From NCBI RefSeq assembly GCF_900103695.1, contig NZ_FNHF01000004.1, positions 1 through 64,000 on the forward strand: a stretch of 64,000 nucleotides of DNA. Direction: 5' to 3'. The notes under the pieces are model-generated. The model did no database searches. It was not told where the DNA came from and was given only the letters and a program-made list of their open reading frames with translations. The stretch comes from Sediminibacillus halophilus (lineage in GTDB: Bacteria > Bacillota > Bacilli > Bacillales > Amphibacillaceae). This document shows positions 34,516 to 43,805 of the stretch, one piece after another. The number at the start of each line of letters is the position of its first letter. The stretch's first letter is position 1. Made by a program: the position numbers and the translations under genes.

Positions 34516-34620
34516 ATGCCATTCTTCATAGGTGGTTTCGGCGTTGGCCCTCGTTACGGTTACCGAGGTCGTGTTTTTGATCCTCGCACTCGTTTTCGTC
34601 GTGGCCCATTTATCTATTAA
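34516..34620 (+). CDS. 34-aa Gly/Arg/aromatic-rich peptide
   Basis: The strong ribosome-binding site AAAGGAGGA lies seven bases before an ATG encoding MPFFIGGFGVGPRYGYRGRV and then FDPRTRFRRGPFIY. Gly, Arg, Phe and Tyr dominate, there is no membrane helix, and the basic charge is high. Such short Gly/Tyr-rich peptides in Bacilli are often spore-coat or sporulation products, which is only an analogy. It is too small for usual gene callers. Family not recognised. Confidence 0.6.
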   Translation: MPFFIGGFGVGPRYGYRGRVFDPRTRFRRGPFIY

Positions 34621-35180
34621 CGGTTGACACTGCGCTTTTGATAGTGCTACTACTAATGGCGGTTTAATATATTCCCTTCATCAATTGTAACTACAATAGT
34701 TATAACGATAAAGAACTACAAACTTTTTATTCCTCTGTACAGGGTTTTAACTTTGTCGGAGGCTTTTTTTGTTTATACATAGGCTTATTAAATTTTTGCC
34801 TCCCGCTTAACCATTCGAATTTAATCTTCTTTATTCAAAGGATATCTCCTTTTATTTCTCGTAAGCGAACTTAAGGGTAGTGCCTCTTAAATAATTCATA
34901 AAGCCATACAATAAGGGAGGACGCTTAATAGGCGTTTTTGTTCTCACTTGGATTTGTATCGATGAAAAGACATCACTTGTTAAAAATTCAGACATAAAAG
35001 GCTGGAAATTTCAATGGGGAAGAATCCATAAAATCATCAAATCACAAAAAACAGGAAATTAAATAAATTAATATAGTTATAAATAAAGTTAAATTTAAAA
35101 TAAATATAATTAATTATTATTGTTTACAATATTTATTTTGTTGTATATAATCAAATTAAACAAAGAGAAAGGAATCTAAT
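34621..35180. other. Intergenic region with the DUF2089 operon promoter
   Basis: About 560 bases, very AT-rich near the right end. I see no gene. The promoter at 35123 serves the next operon. Poorly formed stem-loops with T-runs (near 34745-34770 and 34920-34942) may terminate the small-peptide gene. Confidence 0.5.
35123..35151 (+). promoter_or_regulatory. Sigma-A promoter of the DUF2089 operon
   Basis: -35 TTTACA (35123-35128), 17-bp spacer, -10 TATAAT (35146-35151), 29 bases before the ATG at 35181. Confidence 0.7.
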
Positions 35181-35546
35181 ATGCCTCATCCACTACTCAC
35201 CAATTGTCCTGTATGTTCACAAAAACTCACGGTTACGAAACTTCATTGCTCACATTGCCAGACGACCATCGAGAACGAATTCGAGTTATTCAAGTTATCT
35301 TCATTAACGAAAGAGCAGCTTCATTTTGTGGAAGTCTTTCTTGTATGTAGAGGCAATATTAAAGAGGTTGAAAAAGAACTTGGAATTTCATACCCAACCG
35401 TTCGAGGCAAATTGAATGACATTGCATCTGCACTAGGGTATGAACGAAAAAAGAAGAATCAAGTAGACGAGAAAAAGGTTGTTATGATGCTTGAACGCGG
35501 AGAAATAACCGCAGATGAAGCGATCAAAATGTTAAAAGATGAATAG
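35181..35546 (+). CDS. DUF2089 zinc-ribbon / helix-turn-helix protein
   Basis: A 121-aa protein of the DUF2089 type. An N-terminal zinc ribbon with CPVC (C9, C12) and CSHC (C23, C26) is followed by a sigma-like helix-turn-helix (VCRGNIKEVEKELGISYPTV, about 56-75) and a short SHOCT-like tail MLERGEITADEAIKMLKDE. It looks like a transcription regulator of its own operon. The next gene, 12 bases on, begins with a similar SHOCT-like helix pair. Confidence 0.8.
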   Translation: MPHPLLTNCPVCSQKLTVTKLHCSHCQTTIENEFELFKLSSLTKEQLHFVEVFLVCRGNIKEVEKELGISYPTVRGKLNDIASALGYERKKKNQVDEKKVVMMLERGEITADEAIKMLKDE

Positions 35547-35558
35547 GAGGAATGTGAA

Positions 35559-35960
35559 ATGAAAAATGAAATCGAAAAAGTTTTAACAATGGTACAAGAA
35601 GGTCAGATTGACACGGAAAAGGGTTCTGAATTAATCCAAGTATTAAAAGAAAAGGAACAAAGTGCTTCTGTTGGATCGAGCGAAACTTCTCAAAAAACTT
35701 CTAGTTACATGGATAAAACACTAAAGATACGTGTCGTCTCTACTGAAAATGACAACGTAAATGTAAACCTTCCCATTAAGCTGGTAAAGGTCGTTTTATC
35801 AGCAGGTCATAGCATCGCTTCAAAAATTCCCCAGTCTGAAGAATATGTAAAAGATATTAATATTGACCTTATCTTAGAAGCAATCGAAAATGAACTAGAC
35901 GGCCAAATTGTCGATGTGAAATCCGCAAACGGTGATACTGTTTCCATATTTATTGAATAG
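35559..35960 (+). CDS. SHOCT-like domain protein
   Basis: 133 aa. An N-terminal helical hairpin (VLTMVQEGQIDTEKGSELIQ) matches SHOCT-like bundles linked to DUF2089 proteins. A polar linker (about 40-60) leads to a C-terminal alpha/beta domain ending NGDTVSIFIE. The C-terminal domain resembles that of the next gene (LPIKLVKVVLS versus VPYVLLNVGVA; DGTEVIVRL at the end). No membrane helix. Function unknown. GGAGGAATG precedes the start. Confidence 0.6.
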   Translation: MKNEIEKVLTMVQEGQIDTEKGSELIQVLKEKEQSASVGSSETSQKTSSYMDKTLKIRVVSTENDNVNVNLPIKLVKVVLSAGHSIASKIPQSEEYVKDINIDLILEAIENELDGQIVDVKSANGDTVSIFIE

Positions 35961-35972
35961 AGGGGGCAGAGC

Positions 35973-36254
35973 ATGTTGCATGTAAAGGTGAAAACAGATG
36001 AAGCTAAATTCATGATACCTGTCCCTTATGTCCTCTTAAATGTAGGTGTAGCCATTTTCACCTCCAAACTGTTGATTCGGTATGCAAACAAATGGTCTAA
36101 ACCTCATCTGGAAAAGAAAAATATATCCTTTACCATTCCTTCCATAGATAAAACAGAACTCAAGCGTATTATTAAAGAACTGAAAAAGAATAAAGGCCTA
36201 GAGTTGGTTAATGTGAAAGCCGAAGATGGTACGGAAGTGATTGTAAGATTATAA
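35973..36254 (+). CDS. Small protein related to the preceding gene product
   Basis: 93 aa, starting MLHVKVKTDEAKFMIPVPYV and ending AEDGTEVIVRL. Layout and end match the C-terminal domain of the upstream protein, so the two are probably paralogous modules that could pair. AGAGGGGGC precedes the ATG by seven bases, and the gene is 12 bases after its neighbour, so one operon. Function unknown. Confidence 0.6.
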   Translation: MLHVKVKTDEAKFMIPVPYVLLNVGVAIFTSKLLIRYANKWSKPHLEKKNISFTIPSIDKTELKRIIKELKKNKGLELVNVKAEDGTEVIVRL

Positions 36255-36312
36255 AACCATAATAATTTTTGCCCCGCTGAACTTTTGTATTACGGACTAT
36301 TCTAAGGTAAAC

Positions 36313-36340
36313 GCAGGAAGGACACATCAGCCCTTCCTGC
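36313..36340. terminator. Bidirectional hairpin between convergent genes
   Basis: GCAGGAAGG and CCTTCCTGC form a 9-bp stem with a 10-nt loop, immediately before the minus-strand stop at 36341. It probably ends both converging transcripts. Confidence 0.6.
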
Positions 36341-38959
36341 TTAAGCCGCACTGGCAAACGGTTTGCTGATATACCGCCAGACGATTGCCATGGCAAGTAG
36401 AACAATGAACAGGTATAAACCTAAAAAAGATAGAGTGGCAACGAGAAAAACAGTCCAGTTTAAGGAATAGAAAATCATAAACAACAAGATGCTTATTAAG
36501 TTTCCCATGAGTAAGGCGCAACCAGTCCACAAAAAGATTTCTTTCATGTAGAGTTGAAAAATATCTTTTTTACGCCAGCCGATCAATAAAAATTGTTTGA
36601 TTTCTTTTTTTCGTATTTTAAATAGAGACATTAACGCTTCAATCAGGGTAATAAAAGCTAGAATGTAAGCAGAAACCACCAGGATAAGGTGCCAATGATT
36701 AACCTGAACGTTAATATATTCGCCAAGCACCGTTGTATTGGTTTGGCTGACTGTTTCATTAATGGCCAGATAGACAAAAGTGGCTAACGTACTGACGATT
36801 GCTAGTTGGGTAAATGCTGAGACGATATAGCGCCAATAATAGTGTATATTTCTATTAACTAAAGATCTTCGCTTATTACGCTTGCTTTTCTTCGGATTGT
36901 TCTTAGATAGGAAAGGATTGGTAAGCTTTGGTATGGCTTTCCGAATAAAGAACCAAACAAAGGTGCCTGCGATTAACACGGTTATAAGCTGGTAAACATA
37001 GAGGGTCGAATCCAAACCGCCTAATCGGGACAGGACCATTAACAGTGGGATAGCCAGTATTGCTGACCCGCTTAAAACATAAAAAACCTCTTTATTCCAA
37101 AGTGCTTGGATATGATGATTAGTCCACCCAAGCTGAGATAATAACAGGGTGTCCTTTTCTTTGGTAATCCTCCAGAAAATAAATCGATTAAAAATATAGG
37201 TGCCTCCAACGAGTACAAATAGGATGGCCAAGACAAGGTTCGAGATACTCCACTCCCCAACAATCGTTCCTGCCGCGCCAAGTGTTGTCCAAGATTCCTC
37301 CACAAGGCCAATACCTTCTACATCAACCTCTACGTTTTGTGGGGAGGCGCCGGCTACAATCGTCACATTCAAGTCCATATGTCGAAGCTCGTCTGCGATT
37401 TTTTCAATTTTAGTTGCTGCTTCCTCTGTGTATTGATCGATACCAGCAACCTTTACTCGAATAGCATCAATCGGTTCATCCCCCTTTACGGTAACTGCCG
37501 CTTCCATATTGGTCAGTCCCTTCGCTGAAGGAGTGACAAAACTTCCAGGTGTCATGGTCGGTTCTAATTCAATGGATTCGTTTTTCTCTTTTCCGATATA
37601 TCTTGCTGGCTCAAACTGATAAATCCCCAAAGGGCTTGCAGCTAGTTGCGCTTCTTTTTCTCCCATTTCTACTGTGTCAACTGGATCGGGAATGAATGCA
37701 ATGTCTTCGGGGCTTAATGAATCATTGTCAAATACCTCTTTCATCGTGTTTCCTTGCTTTTTAATTTCCCGATAGATAGGAACACCATCTTTAACATCCA
37801 ATATGGGAACAGATAATCGCCCGTCGGATAATTCGTACGGCGTCTGACTCGCTTGATAATAAGCACTGGATGCACTCATACTCTGATTAATAAAATATCC
37901 TTGTTGAAACAGTTCGGGATGATTTTCAATCGTGTCCAAATCCCCGTCCTCTGTTAGATAGATACCGTGTTCATTTTGATCAAAGGCATTGACCACTGAA
38001 GATAAATCCAGGGTATAGTCTTCGCTGTCGGCTGTATCGAGTGTGCGTAGGGTTTTTACTAACTGCTTGTATTGCTTCGTTTGCTTTTTTTGATAAAAAT
38101 GGGTTGGTAAAGTCGGATCTTCGGCCTCATCAGGGTCTTTCAGCCCCAATTGATCCCTAAATTGAACAATATCATCAGGCGATAAATCGAGTGTACCGAT
38201 GGATAAGCTTGTTGATAGTGATGCTTCCTTATCTATAACTTCGACGATAGGAAGGAGTTTGGCATTTGGATAATCAGCGGTATATAAGGAGCCGCTGCCG
38301 GTTAATGTAGAGTCTGATGCAATGCTGGAAAAGGAAGTGTTTGTTAACTTTTCCTCCTCGGTAGGATCAATGCCGACAACTAAATGGTAGGTAGCTGGAA
38401 GAGGGAAAGCAGGAATTTCAACACAGTCATTACGTAAATCATCGTTATTAATGATGCTTTCATATGTGAATTGATCTGTTTCGTACTTTAACAAAGCGCA
38501 CATATATTCCGGTTCAATCGGATAACGATTGACTCCATCCGTCGTTGCAAATTCCGTTATGTATCGCATATAATTTGCTTGCGGAGGAGAGATGGCGAGG
38601 GTTGAGTTCACACCGGTAAAGTAGCCAAGTGAAGCAACAGGGGCCGCAATTTCAATATCTTCACGGCTCTTGATCGTTTCCCAAGTGTTGATAGAAATGC
38701 CGCCATTGCCAAAACCTATATAGTTTTCTGGAACCATTCCCAGTTTTTCTTCCAAAGGATGTTCTGTCTCCATAGGACGAACAAGCAAATCGTAAGTCCC
38801 CCGAGCATAGTAGGTAATATCCGATTCCACTTGTTGGTGTGCTCGTTGAAGAGAATGCAAGGCCAGCGGAACGGTTATGAAAATAAGTAATAGTGCAAGA
38901 AAGAAGAGAAAATGCTTCCATTTATTTCGGCTTAGTTGAATGAAAGTTAAACGGTCCAA
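36341..38959 (-). CDS. ABC transporter permease, FtsX/MacB-like
   Basis: An 872-aa membrane protein of the mechanotransmission (FtsX/MacB) type. One helix at about 17-36 is followed by a very large extracellular domain (about 40-585) and then a cluster of helices (about 590-612, 655-675, 685-705, 740-765, 785-805, 820-870). Such permeases export peptides or lipoproteins or drive antimicrobial-peptide resistance and cell-wall hydrolase control. The ATPase gene precedes it by 59 bases on the same strand. No adjacent two-component system identifies the substrate. Confidence 0.85.
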   Translation of the reverse strand: MDRLTFIQLSRNKWKHFLFFLALLLIFITVPLALHSLQRAHQQVESDITYYARGTYDLLVRPMETEHPLEEKLGMVPENYIGFGNGGISINTWETIKSREDIEIAAPVASLGYFTGVNSTLAISPPQANYMRYITEFATTDGVNRYPIEPEYMCALLKYETDQFTYESIINNDDLRNDCVEIPAFPLPATYHLVVGIDPTEEEKLTNTSFSSIASDSTLTGSGSLYTADYPNAKLLPIVEVIDKEASLSTSLSIGTLDLSPDDIVQFRDQLGLKDPDEAEDPTLPTHFYQKKQTKQYKQLVKTLRTLDTADSEDYTLDLSSVVNAFDQNEHGIYLTEDGDLDTIENHPELFQQGYFINQSMSASSAYYQASQTPYELSDGRLSVPILDVKDGVPIYREIKKQGNTMKEVFDNDSLSPEDIAFIPDPVDTVEMGEKEAQLAASPLGIYQFEPARYIGKEKNESIELEPTMTPGSFVTPSAKGLTNMEAAVTVKGDEPIDAIRVKVAGIDQYTEEAATKIEKIADELRHMDLNVTIVAGASPQNVEVDVEGIGLVEESWTTLGAAGTIVGEWSISNLVLAILFVLVGGTYIFNRFIFWRITKEKDTLLLSQLGWTNHHIQALWNKEVFYVLSGSAILAIPLLMVLSRLGGLDSTLYVYQLITVLIAGTFVWFFIRKAIPKLTNPFLSKNNPKKSKRNKRRSLVNRNIHYYWRYIVSAFTQLAIVSTLATFVYLAINETVSQTNTTVLGEYINVQVNHWHLILVVSAYILAFITLIEALMSLFKIRKKEIKQFLLIGWRKKDIFQLYMKEIFLWTGCALLMGNLISILLFMIFYSLNWTVFLVATLSFLGLYLFIVLLAMAIVWRYISKPFASAA

Positions 38960-39018
38960 AAAAACCCTCCTCTTATTTAATGGAGAAATGATAAGCTAGG
39001 AGTTTTGTCCTCTCTGTT

Positions 39019-39681
39019 TTACCCGGAAGCAAGTTCGCCATCCCGTATAAATAGTTCTCTGGTACCTCGCTTAGCAACCTCTTGATCATGTGTGACTATT
39101 ATAATAGTTATGCCTTGTTTTCTAATTTCCTCGATAATTTCCATGACATTGTTGCGGTTATCAGCATCTAAATTACCTGTTGGTTCATCACATAGTAAAA
39201 TATCCGGTTGATGGAGCATGGCCCTGGCAATGGCAACCCGTTGCTTCTCACCACCAGACAGCAAAGAAGGAAAAGCCTTTTCACGATGACTTATTTGCAG
39301 GTCCTCTAACAGTCCGCGTGCTTTTTCTTCATTCGTTTTTTTGGAATCATAGGGCCATTGGGGCAGCATGACGTTTTCTAGTACGGTAAATTGGTCAAAT
39401 AATCGATAGTCTTGAAAAATATAGCCAATTTTCGTCCTTCGAAACGTTTGAAGTTCGCTAGCTGTCAGTCGGTGAATAGCTTGACCGTCAACAAAAATCT
39501 CGCCATTAGTAAGCGGAAGCATCCCGCCAATCACATTTAACAAGGTTGTTTTACCGGAACCGGACGGTCCCAATATGGCCAGGCATTCCTTGTGGTCAAT
39601 CGTTAAGGAGATATTTTTGATGGCTTCCACCTTTTCGACTCCATCAAAGGTGACAGAAACATTATGCAATTCGATGGTCAT
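39019..39681 (-). CDS. ABC transporter ATPase, LolD/MacB-like
   Basis: A 220-aa cytoplasmic ATPase with GPSGSGKTTLLN (Walker A, about 36-47), LLSGGEKQRVAIARA (signature) and ILLCDEPTGNLD (Walker B), typical of the LolD/MacB/BceA group. It energises the FtsX-like permease encoded downstream. GGGGGATTTCC provides the ribosome-binding site. The pair forms one operon. Confidence 0.93.
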   Translation of the reverse strand: MTIELHNVSVTFDGVEKVEAIKNISLTIDHKECLAILGPSGSGKTTLLNVIGGMLPLTNGEIFVDGQAIHRLTASELQTFRRTKIGYIFQDYRLFDQFTVLENVMLPQWPYDSKKTNEEKARGLLEDLQISHREKAFPSLLSGGEKQRVAIARAMLHQPDILLCDEPTGNLDADNRNNVMEIIEEIRKQGITIIIVTHDQEVAKRGTRELFIRDGELASG

Positions 39682-40079
39682 GGAAATCCCCCTTTACCTT
39701 AAATTCAATTTTTCGACATCTTCACAGTTAATAGTACTCTATTAGACTGTAATTTTCTAGATTTATTTCCAGTTAATTGGGGGGTACAGTAAAAAGCACG
39801 ACTGGACGTCGATTTCCTATGATTAAGGACTAATTTATATACAATTAATCCCCTTCTGTAATCAAGTGAATAAAGGGACAGGGCAAGTTCTGCCCTAACT
39901 CTCTTCCTGGTTGTTTAACCGTATCGGCATACACTGTCCATTCGCTTTCCCTGTTGATCCCTCTCTTGTAATAACGAATAACCTTCTCTACATAAAAACC
40001 AAACAAAAACTTTACTTGACATCTTGCTGACACTTTTCTGCTTTAACATAACAAATGTACCAGGAAGGAGGAAGGCAAG
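39682..40079. other. Divergent intergenic region
   Basis: About 400 bases between the ABC ATPase and the VTC gene. TTGACA at 40016-40021 could be a -35 box for the rightward operon, but a good -10 at 17-18 bp is missing. A minus-strand frame at 39845-40033 has no support. Nothing else seen. Confidence 0.5.
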
Positions 40080-40760
40080 GTGTCATTGGGAAGACAAGAA
40101 TTAAAACACGCCATCTCGCTGGCGGAATATCAAGTGCTGAGAAAAAAACTTGCTCATTTTATGAGGATCGATCCACATGCAGCGTCAGATGGAAAATATA
40201 TGATTCGCTCTACTTACTTTGACAATTTTGATAACAAAGTGCTGCAGGAGAAAAAGGAAGGTTATTTAAACCGGGATAAGTATCGGGTGAGGATATATGG
40301 GAAGTGTGATCATGTCATTAATCTAGAAAGAAAAAGCAAGCGGAATAATCTTACCTTTAAATCCAAATGCCAGATTACAAGACATGAATTCGAGAATATC
40401 AGAAAATCAGAGATTGCTTGGATGGTAGAGGATGATCGTCCTTTGATAAGAGACTTGTTTTTTGAAATGTACCATTATCAGCTAAGACCAAGGACGGTCG
40501 TTGATTATATCCGGGAACCCTATATCTATCCGTTTGGGAATGTTAGGATCACGTTCGATTTGAAAGTACAGACAAGCATGCACAATACGAACATGTTTGC
40601 CCGGGATTTACCGATGGTGGACGTATTAAATCCGGATATCGTGATTCTGGAAGTGAAGTATGATGAATATTTGCCAGATGTGATCAAGCATTTGCTTCAA
40701 CTGTCAGATACACGGCAGGAAGCATATTCCAAATACCAATTAAGCAGAATGTATGGATAA
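40080..40760 (+). CDS. VTC-domain polyphosphate polymerase-like protein
   Basis: A 226-aa protein of the VTC/CYTH-like tunnel-fold family, relatives of which make polyphosphate from ATP. Basic and acidic residues line the strands: IRSTYFDN, RDKYRVRIYG, NLERKSKRNN, RPRTVVDYIREPY and ILEVKYDEYLP near the C-terminus. Start GTG 40080 with AAGGAGGAAGG upstream. In Firmicutes this family travels with DUF4956 and Cthe_2159-type or CotH genes, as here. Enzyme activity in such operons is unproven to my knowledge. Confidence 0.8.
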   Translation: MSLGRQELKHAISLAEYQVLRKKLAHFMRIDPHAASDGKYMIRSTYFDNFDNKVLQEKKEGYLNRDKYRVRIYGKCDHVINLERKSKRNNLTFKSKCQITRHEFENIRKSEIAWMVEDDRPLIRDLFFEMYHYQLRPRTVVDYIREPYIYPFGNVRITFDLKVQTSMHNTNMFARDLPMVDVLNPDIVILEVKYDEYLPDVIKHLLQLSDTRQEAYSKYQLSRMYG

Positions 40761-40778
40761 AGAAGAGGAGAGAAAAAA

Positions 40779-41480
40779 GTGCTATATACAACAACTACAA
40801 CCACAACCAATTTTTCAGATATATTTAAATCCAGTTTTATAGAAAATACTGCATCGTTTTCCATTATAGATTCCTTACTAGGACTCGGTGTGGCGTTTTT
40901 GATCGGTTTGTTTATTTACGGTGTTTACAAGAAAACCTTTAAAGGCGTAATTTATTCCCACTCCTTCAATATATCGCTTGTGATTATGACCATGGCAACA
41001 GCGCTTGTGATTATGGGGATAAGCCAAAATGTTCTCTTGTCACTTGGAATGGTCGGTGCCTTATCGATCGTGCGTTTCCGTACCCCGATAAAAGACCCGA
41101 TGGATTTGGTTTTCTTGTTCTGGTCAGTGATTGCAGGAATTTTAAGCGGAGCAGGTTTCGTTTTATTAGCGGCGGTAGGTTCTGGATTGATCGGCGTAGT
41201 GATCGCCTTATTCTCGAACAAAATCAAAGTCGAAAATCCATATTTATTAGTGGTGAAATTTGATAAGGATGCAGTTGGAGAGAAAGTGGAACAAGTTATC
41301 GGTAACAAGGTGAAGAAGTATGTGCTGAAATCAAAATCTATGATGCAAGACGATGAGGTGGAAGTAACGTATGAAGTACGTGTGAAAGAAAACGATGCGC
41401 AAGTGACTTCGACTGTTTCCCAAATCGATGGTGTCCGTTCGGCAGTGATGCTGAGCTATGACGGGAATTTCACTGCGTAA
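40779..41480 (+). CDS. DUF4956 membrane protein
   Basis: A 233-aa protein with about four membrane helices (about 27-46, 60-80, 84-100, 105-140) and a cytosolic C-terminal domain. The region SLGMVGALSIVRFRTPIKDPMDLVFLFW is the DUF4956 hallmark. Start GTG 40779 with GAGGAGAG upstream, 18 bases after the VTC gene. It probably forms a membrane complex with the VTC protein; the function is unknown. Confidence 0.85.
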   Translation: MLYTTTTTTTNFSDIFKSSFIENTASFSIIDSLLGLGVAFLIGLFIYGVYKKTFKGVIYSHSFNISLVIMTMATALVIMGISQNVLLSLGMVGALSIVRFRTPIKDPMDLVFLFWSVIAGILSGAGFVLLAAVGSGLIGVVIALFSNKIKVENPYLLVVKFDKDAVGEKVEQVIGNKVKKYVLKSKSMMQDDEVEVTYEVRVKENDAQVTSTVSQIDGVRSAVMLSYDGNFTA

Positions 41481-41496
41481 TCCAGGAGGGAATCAC

Positions 41497-43584
41497 ATGA
41501 AAAAATCCATCAAGGTAAGGTTTCTCCTTCCCTTTTTTATAGGAACAGCAATCATGATAGCCGGCTGCAGCAACAAAAATGACAATAAAACATTGACAGA
41601 GTCGGCACAATCAACAGTCAACTATGATACAGAAGATACCTACACCGAATGGGATGAGCAAGATGCCACAAACATCACCTTCGATGACCAGTCGGTTGAC
41701 GTGGAAGATGGCAACAATGGTGTCATTGTCAATGACAATACAGTAGAAATCCATACCTCTGGCACTTATGTCTTGGAAGGAAGTGCAACAGACAGTCAGG
41801 TACTTGTTGACGCAGAGGATGAAGGGACCGTTCGTCTGATTTTGAATGGCGTTTCATTAGAATCAGCATCAACGGCCACTATTTTTGTCAAACAGGCGGA
41901 TAAAACCGTCATTTCAGTAGAAGAGGGGTCAAGCAACACCCTGAAAGATCCGGCTGAATATGTGTATGAAGAGGACACAGATGAACCGAAAGCGGCCATC
42001 TATAGCAAGGATGATCTGACGATAAACGGATCAGGCGATCTAACCGTGAATGGCAATTATAATGATGGCATTACAGGCAATGACGACTTGAAAATCATCG
42101 AAACAAACATAGACATTAAAGCGGAAGACGATGGCATTGTGGGACGTGATTTGTTTGCGATGAACGAAGCACTGATTACAATCGAGGCAGGCGGCGACGG
42201 AGTGAAATCCTCCAATGATACAGATGAAGATAAAGCAAACGTCGTATTGGAAAGCGGCTCCTTAACCATAAATGCTGGCGGTGATGGTGTGCAGTCAGAA
42301 AACACGGTCACCATATTGGATGGAGAGTATGACATTACGGCCGGAGGAGGAAGTCCGGAAACGATCGAGGCTACAACTGAATTCGGAGGGGGCTTCGGAG
42401 GCCAGGGAACAATACCTGATGGCCAAGAGTTTTCAGACGATAACATGCCGACGGAACGGCCGGACGGTGCGGAAGGAATGGAACCCCCGGCAGAAGGTGA
42501 TAGCGGCGATTTTGAAGACAGACAGCCTCCTGAACAGGCGGTGGAAGGGGAACAAGCACAAGTTAATACAGAAACTGCGGAAGACGATACACCAAGTATG
42601 AAAGGGATTAAAGCAGAAAACAGTCTGGAAATAGCAGGTGGCATCATTACAATCGATGCGAGTGATGATGCACTGCACAGCAATAAGGAATTGACCGTAG
42701 CCGATGGAGATATGACGTTGGCCACCGGAGACGATGCGGTTCATGCAGATGAGGAGATCACTATCACAAATGGTTCTATCCAAGTCGATAAAAGTTATGA
42801 AGGAATTGAAGCAGAATCAATAACGGTTTCAGATGGAACGATTCATTTAACTGCAGAAGACGATGGTTTCAATGTAAATGGTGGAACAGATCAGATGGGT
42901 ATGCAAGGGTTTGGGGAAAACCAACCGGAGAGTGAAGAGGATAGTACGGAAGAAGAGGCAGATCAAGATCAAGGGAAATTGTTGATAGAAGGTGGCTACA
43001 TCTATGTCGATGCAAATGGTGATGGTCTTGACTCCAATACTTCCGCCGAAATGACAGGCGGCACGGTACTCGTGTACGGTCCGACGAACGATGGTAACGG
43101 AGCCCTGGATTACGATCAATCCTTTGATATCAAAGGTGGAACATTGATTGCTACGGGGAGCAGCGGGATGGCTCAAGGCGTTTCCGACGATTCGGAACAA
43201 ACCTCGTTCCTGATGACTTTTCCTGAAATGCTCGAAGCTGGTACTACTGTTTCTGTCGAGGATAGTAATGGAAACATCGTAGCTGCGGTTGCACCCGAAA
43301 AAGAGTTTCAATCAATTGTCATTAGTTCGCCAGATTTACGGCAGGGTGAATCCTATACGCTCTATACAGGTGGTGAACTGTCTGGCGATGAAACGGATGG
43401 AATTTTCCAAGGTCCCACAATGGAAGGCGGTACAAAAGTACTGGAGTTTTCGTTGACAAGTACGATGGTCTATTTGGATGAATCAGGCGAAACCGAACAA
43501 CCGAGCGGCATGTTCGGCGGCGGACGCGGACAAGGCCAACAAGGGCAGGATGGAAGCGAAATGCCCCAGCCCCCATCCCAGTAA
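41497..43584 (+). CDS. Cthe_2159-like beta-helix lipoprotein
   Basis: A 695-aa exported lipoprotein. A basic start and hydrophobic stretch end in the lipobox MIAGC (Cys about 24). The body consists of beta-helix rungs with repeated acidic corners, e.g. DDGIVGRD, GDGVKSSN, GDGVQSEN, DDALHSNK, DDAVHADE, DDGFNVNG and GDGLDSNT, which are likely Ca2+ sites. Two acidic Gly/Pro/Glu-rich loops (about 290-370 and 470-495) interrupt it, and the C-terminus is Gly/Gln-rich. Relatives bind acidic polysaccharides. ATG 41497 has CCAGGAGGG upstream; 41458 is only a frame extension overlapping the DUF4956 gene. Confidence 0.85.
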   Translation: MKKSIKVRFLLPFFIGTAIMIAGCSNKNDNKTLTESAQSTVNYDTEDTYTEWDEQDATNITFDDQSVDVEDGNNGVIVNDNTVEIHTSGTYVLEGSATDSQVLVDAEDEGTVRLILNGVSLESASTATIFVKQADKTVISVEEGSSNTLKDPAEYVYEEDTDEPKAAIYSKDDLTINGSGDLTVNGNYNDGITGNDDLKIIETNIDIKAEDDGIVGRDLFAMNEALITIEAGGDGVKSSNDTDEDKANVVLESGSLTINAGGDGVQSENTVTILDGEYDITAGGGSPETIEATTEFGGGFGGQGTIPDGQEFSDDNMPTERPDGAEGMEPPAEGDSGDFEDRQPPEQAVEGEQAQVNTETAEDDTPSMKGIKAENSLEIAGGIITIDASDDALHSNKELTVADGDMTLATGDDAVHADEEITITNGSIQVDKSYEGIEAESITVSDGTIHLTAEDDGFNVNGGTDQMGMQGFGENQPESEEDSTEEEADQDQGKLLIEGGYIYVDANGDGLDSNTSAEMTGGTVLVYGPTNDGNGALDYDQSFDIKGGTLIATGSSGMAQGVSDDSEQTSFLMTFPEMLEAGTTVSVEDSNGNIVAAVAPEKEFQSIVISSPDLRQGESYTLYTGGELSGDETDGIFQGPTMEGGTKVLEFSLTSTMVYLDESGETEQPSGMFGGGRGQGQQGQDGSEMPQPPSQ

Positions 43585-43620
43585 AGAGCAAGCAGGGCAA
43601 AAATCAGAGGTCCAAAGAAA

Positions 43621-43665
43621 AATCGAACGATGATTCGACCCTTAAATAGTCGAACTCGTTCGATT
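43621..43665 (+). terminator. Long inverted repeat after the lipoprotein gene
   Basis: AATCGAACG pairs with CGTTCGATT (9 bp). Inside it TTCGAC pairs with GTCGAA (6 bp) around a 9-nt loop. No clean T-run follows, so it is either a terminator or a regulator site rich in the TCGAA/TTCGA motif. Confidence 0.5.
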
Positions 43666-43805
43666 CTTCATTTCTGATTCATATTAATATGAATGGTAGA
43701 CAAGCACTCATCAAACAGCGGTATTATCCTTTGCAATTGTCTGCAATAAAACCAGGGAAGTAAAGCTTACTTTCTATGATAAAATAACCTTGGGAGTTGA
43801 AAAGA

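Noticed and set aside
39845-40033. A 62-aa minus-strand frame before the VTC gene
   Set aside because: No ribosome-binding site or family, and it covers the presumed promoter region of the VTC operon.
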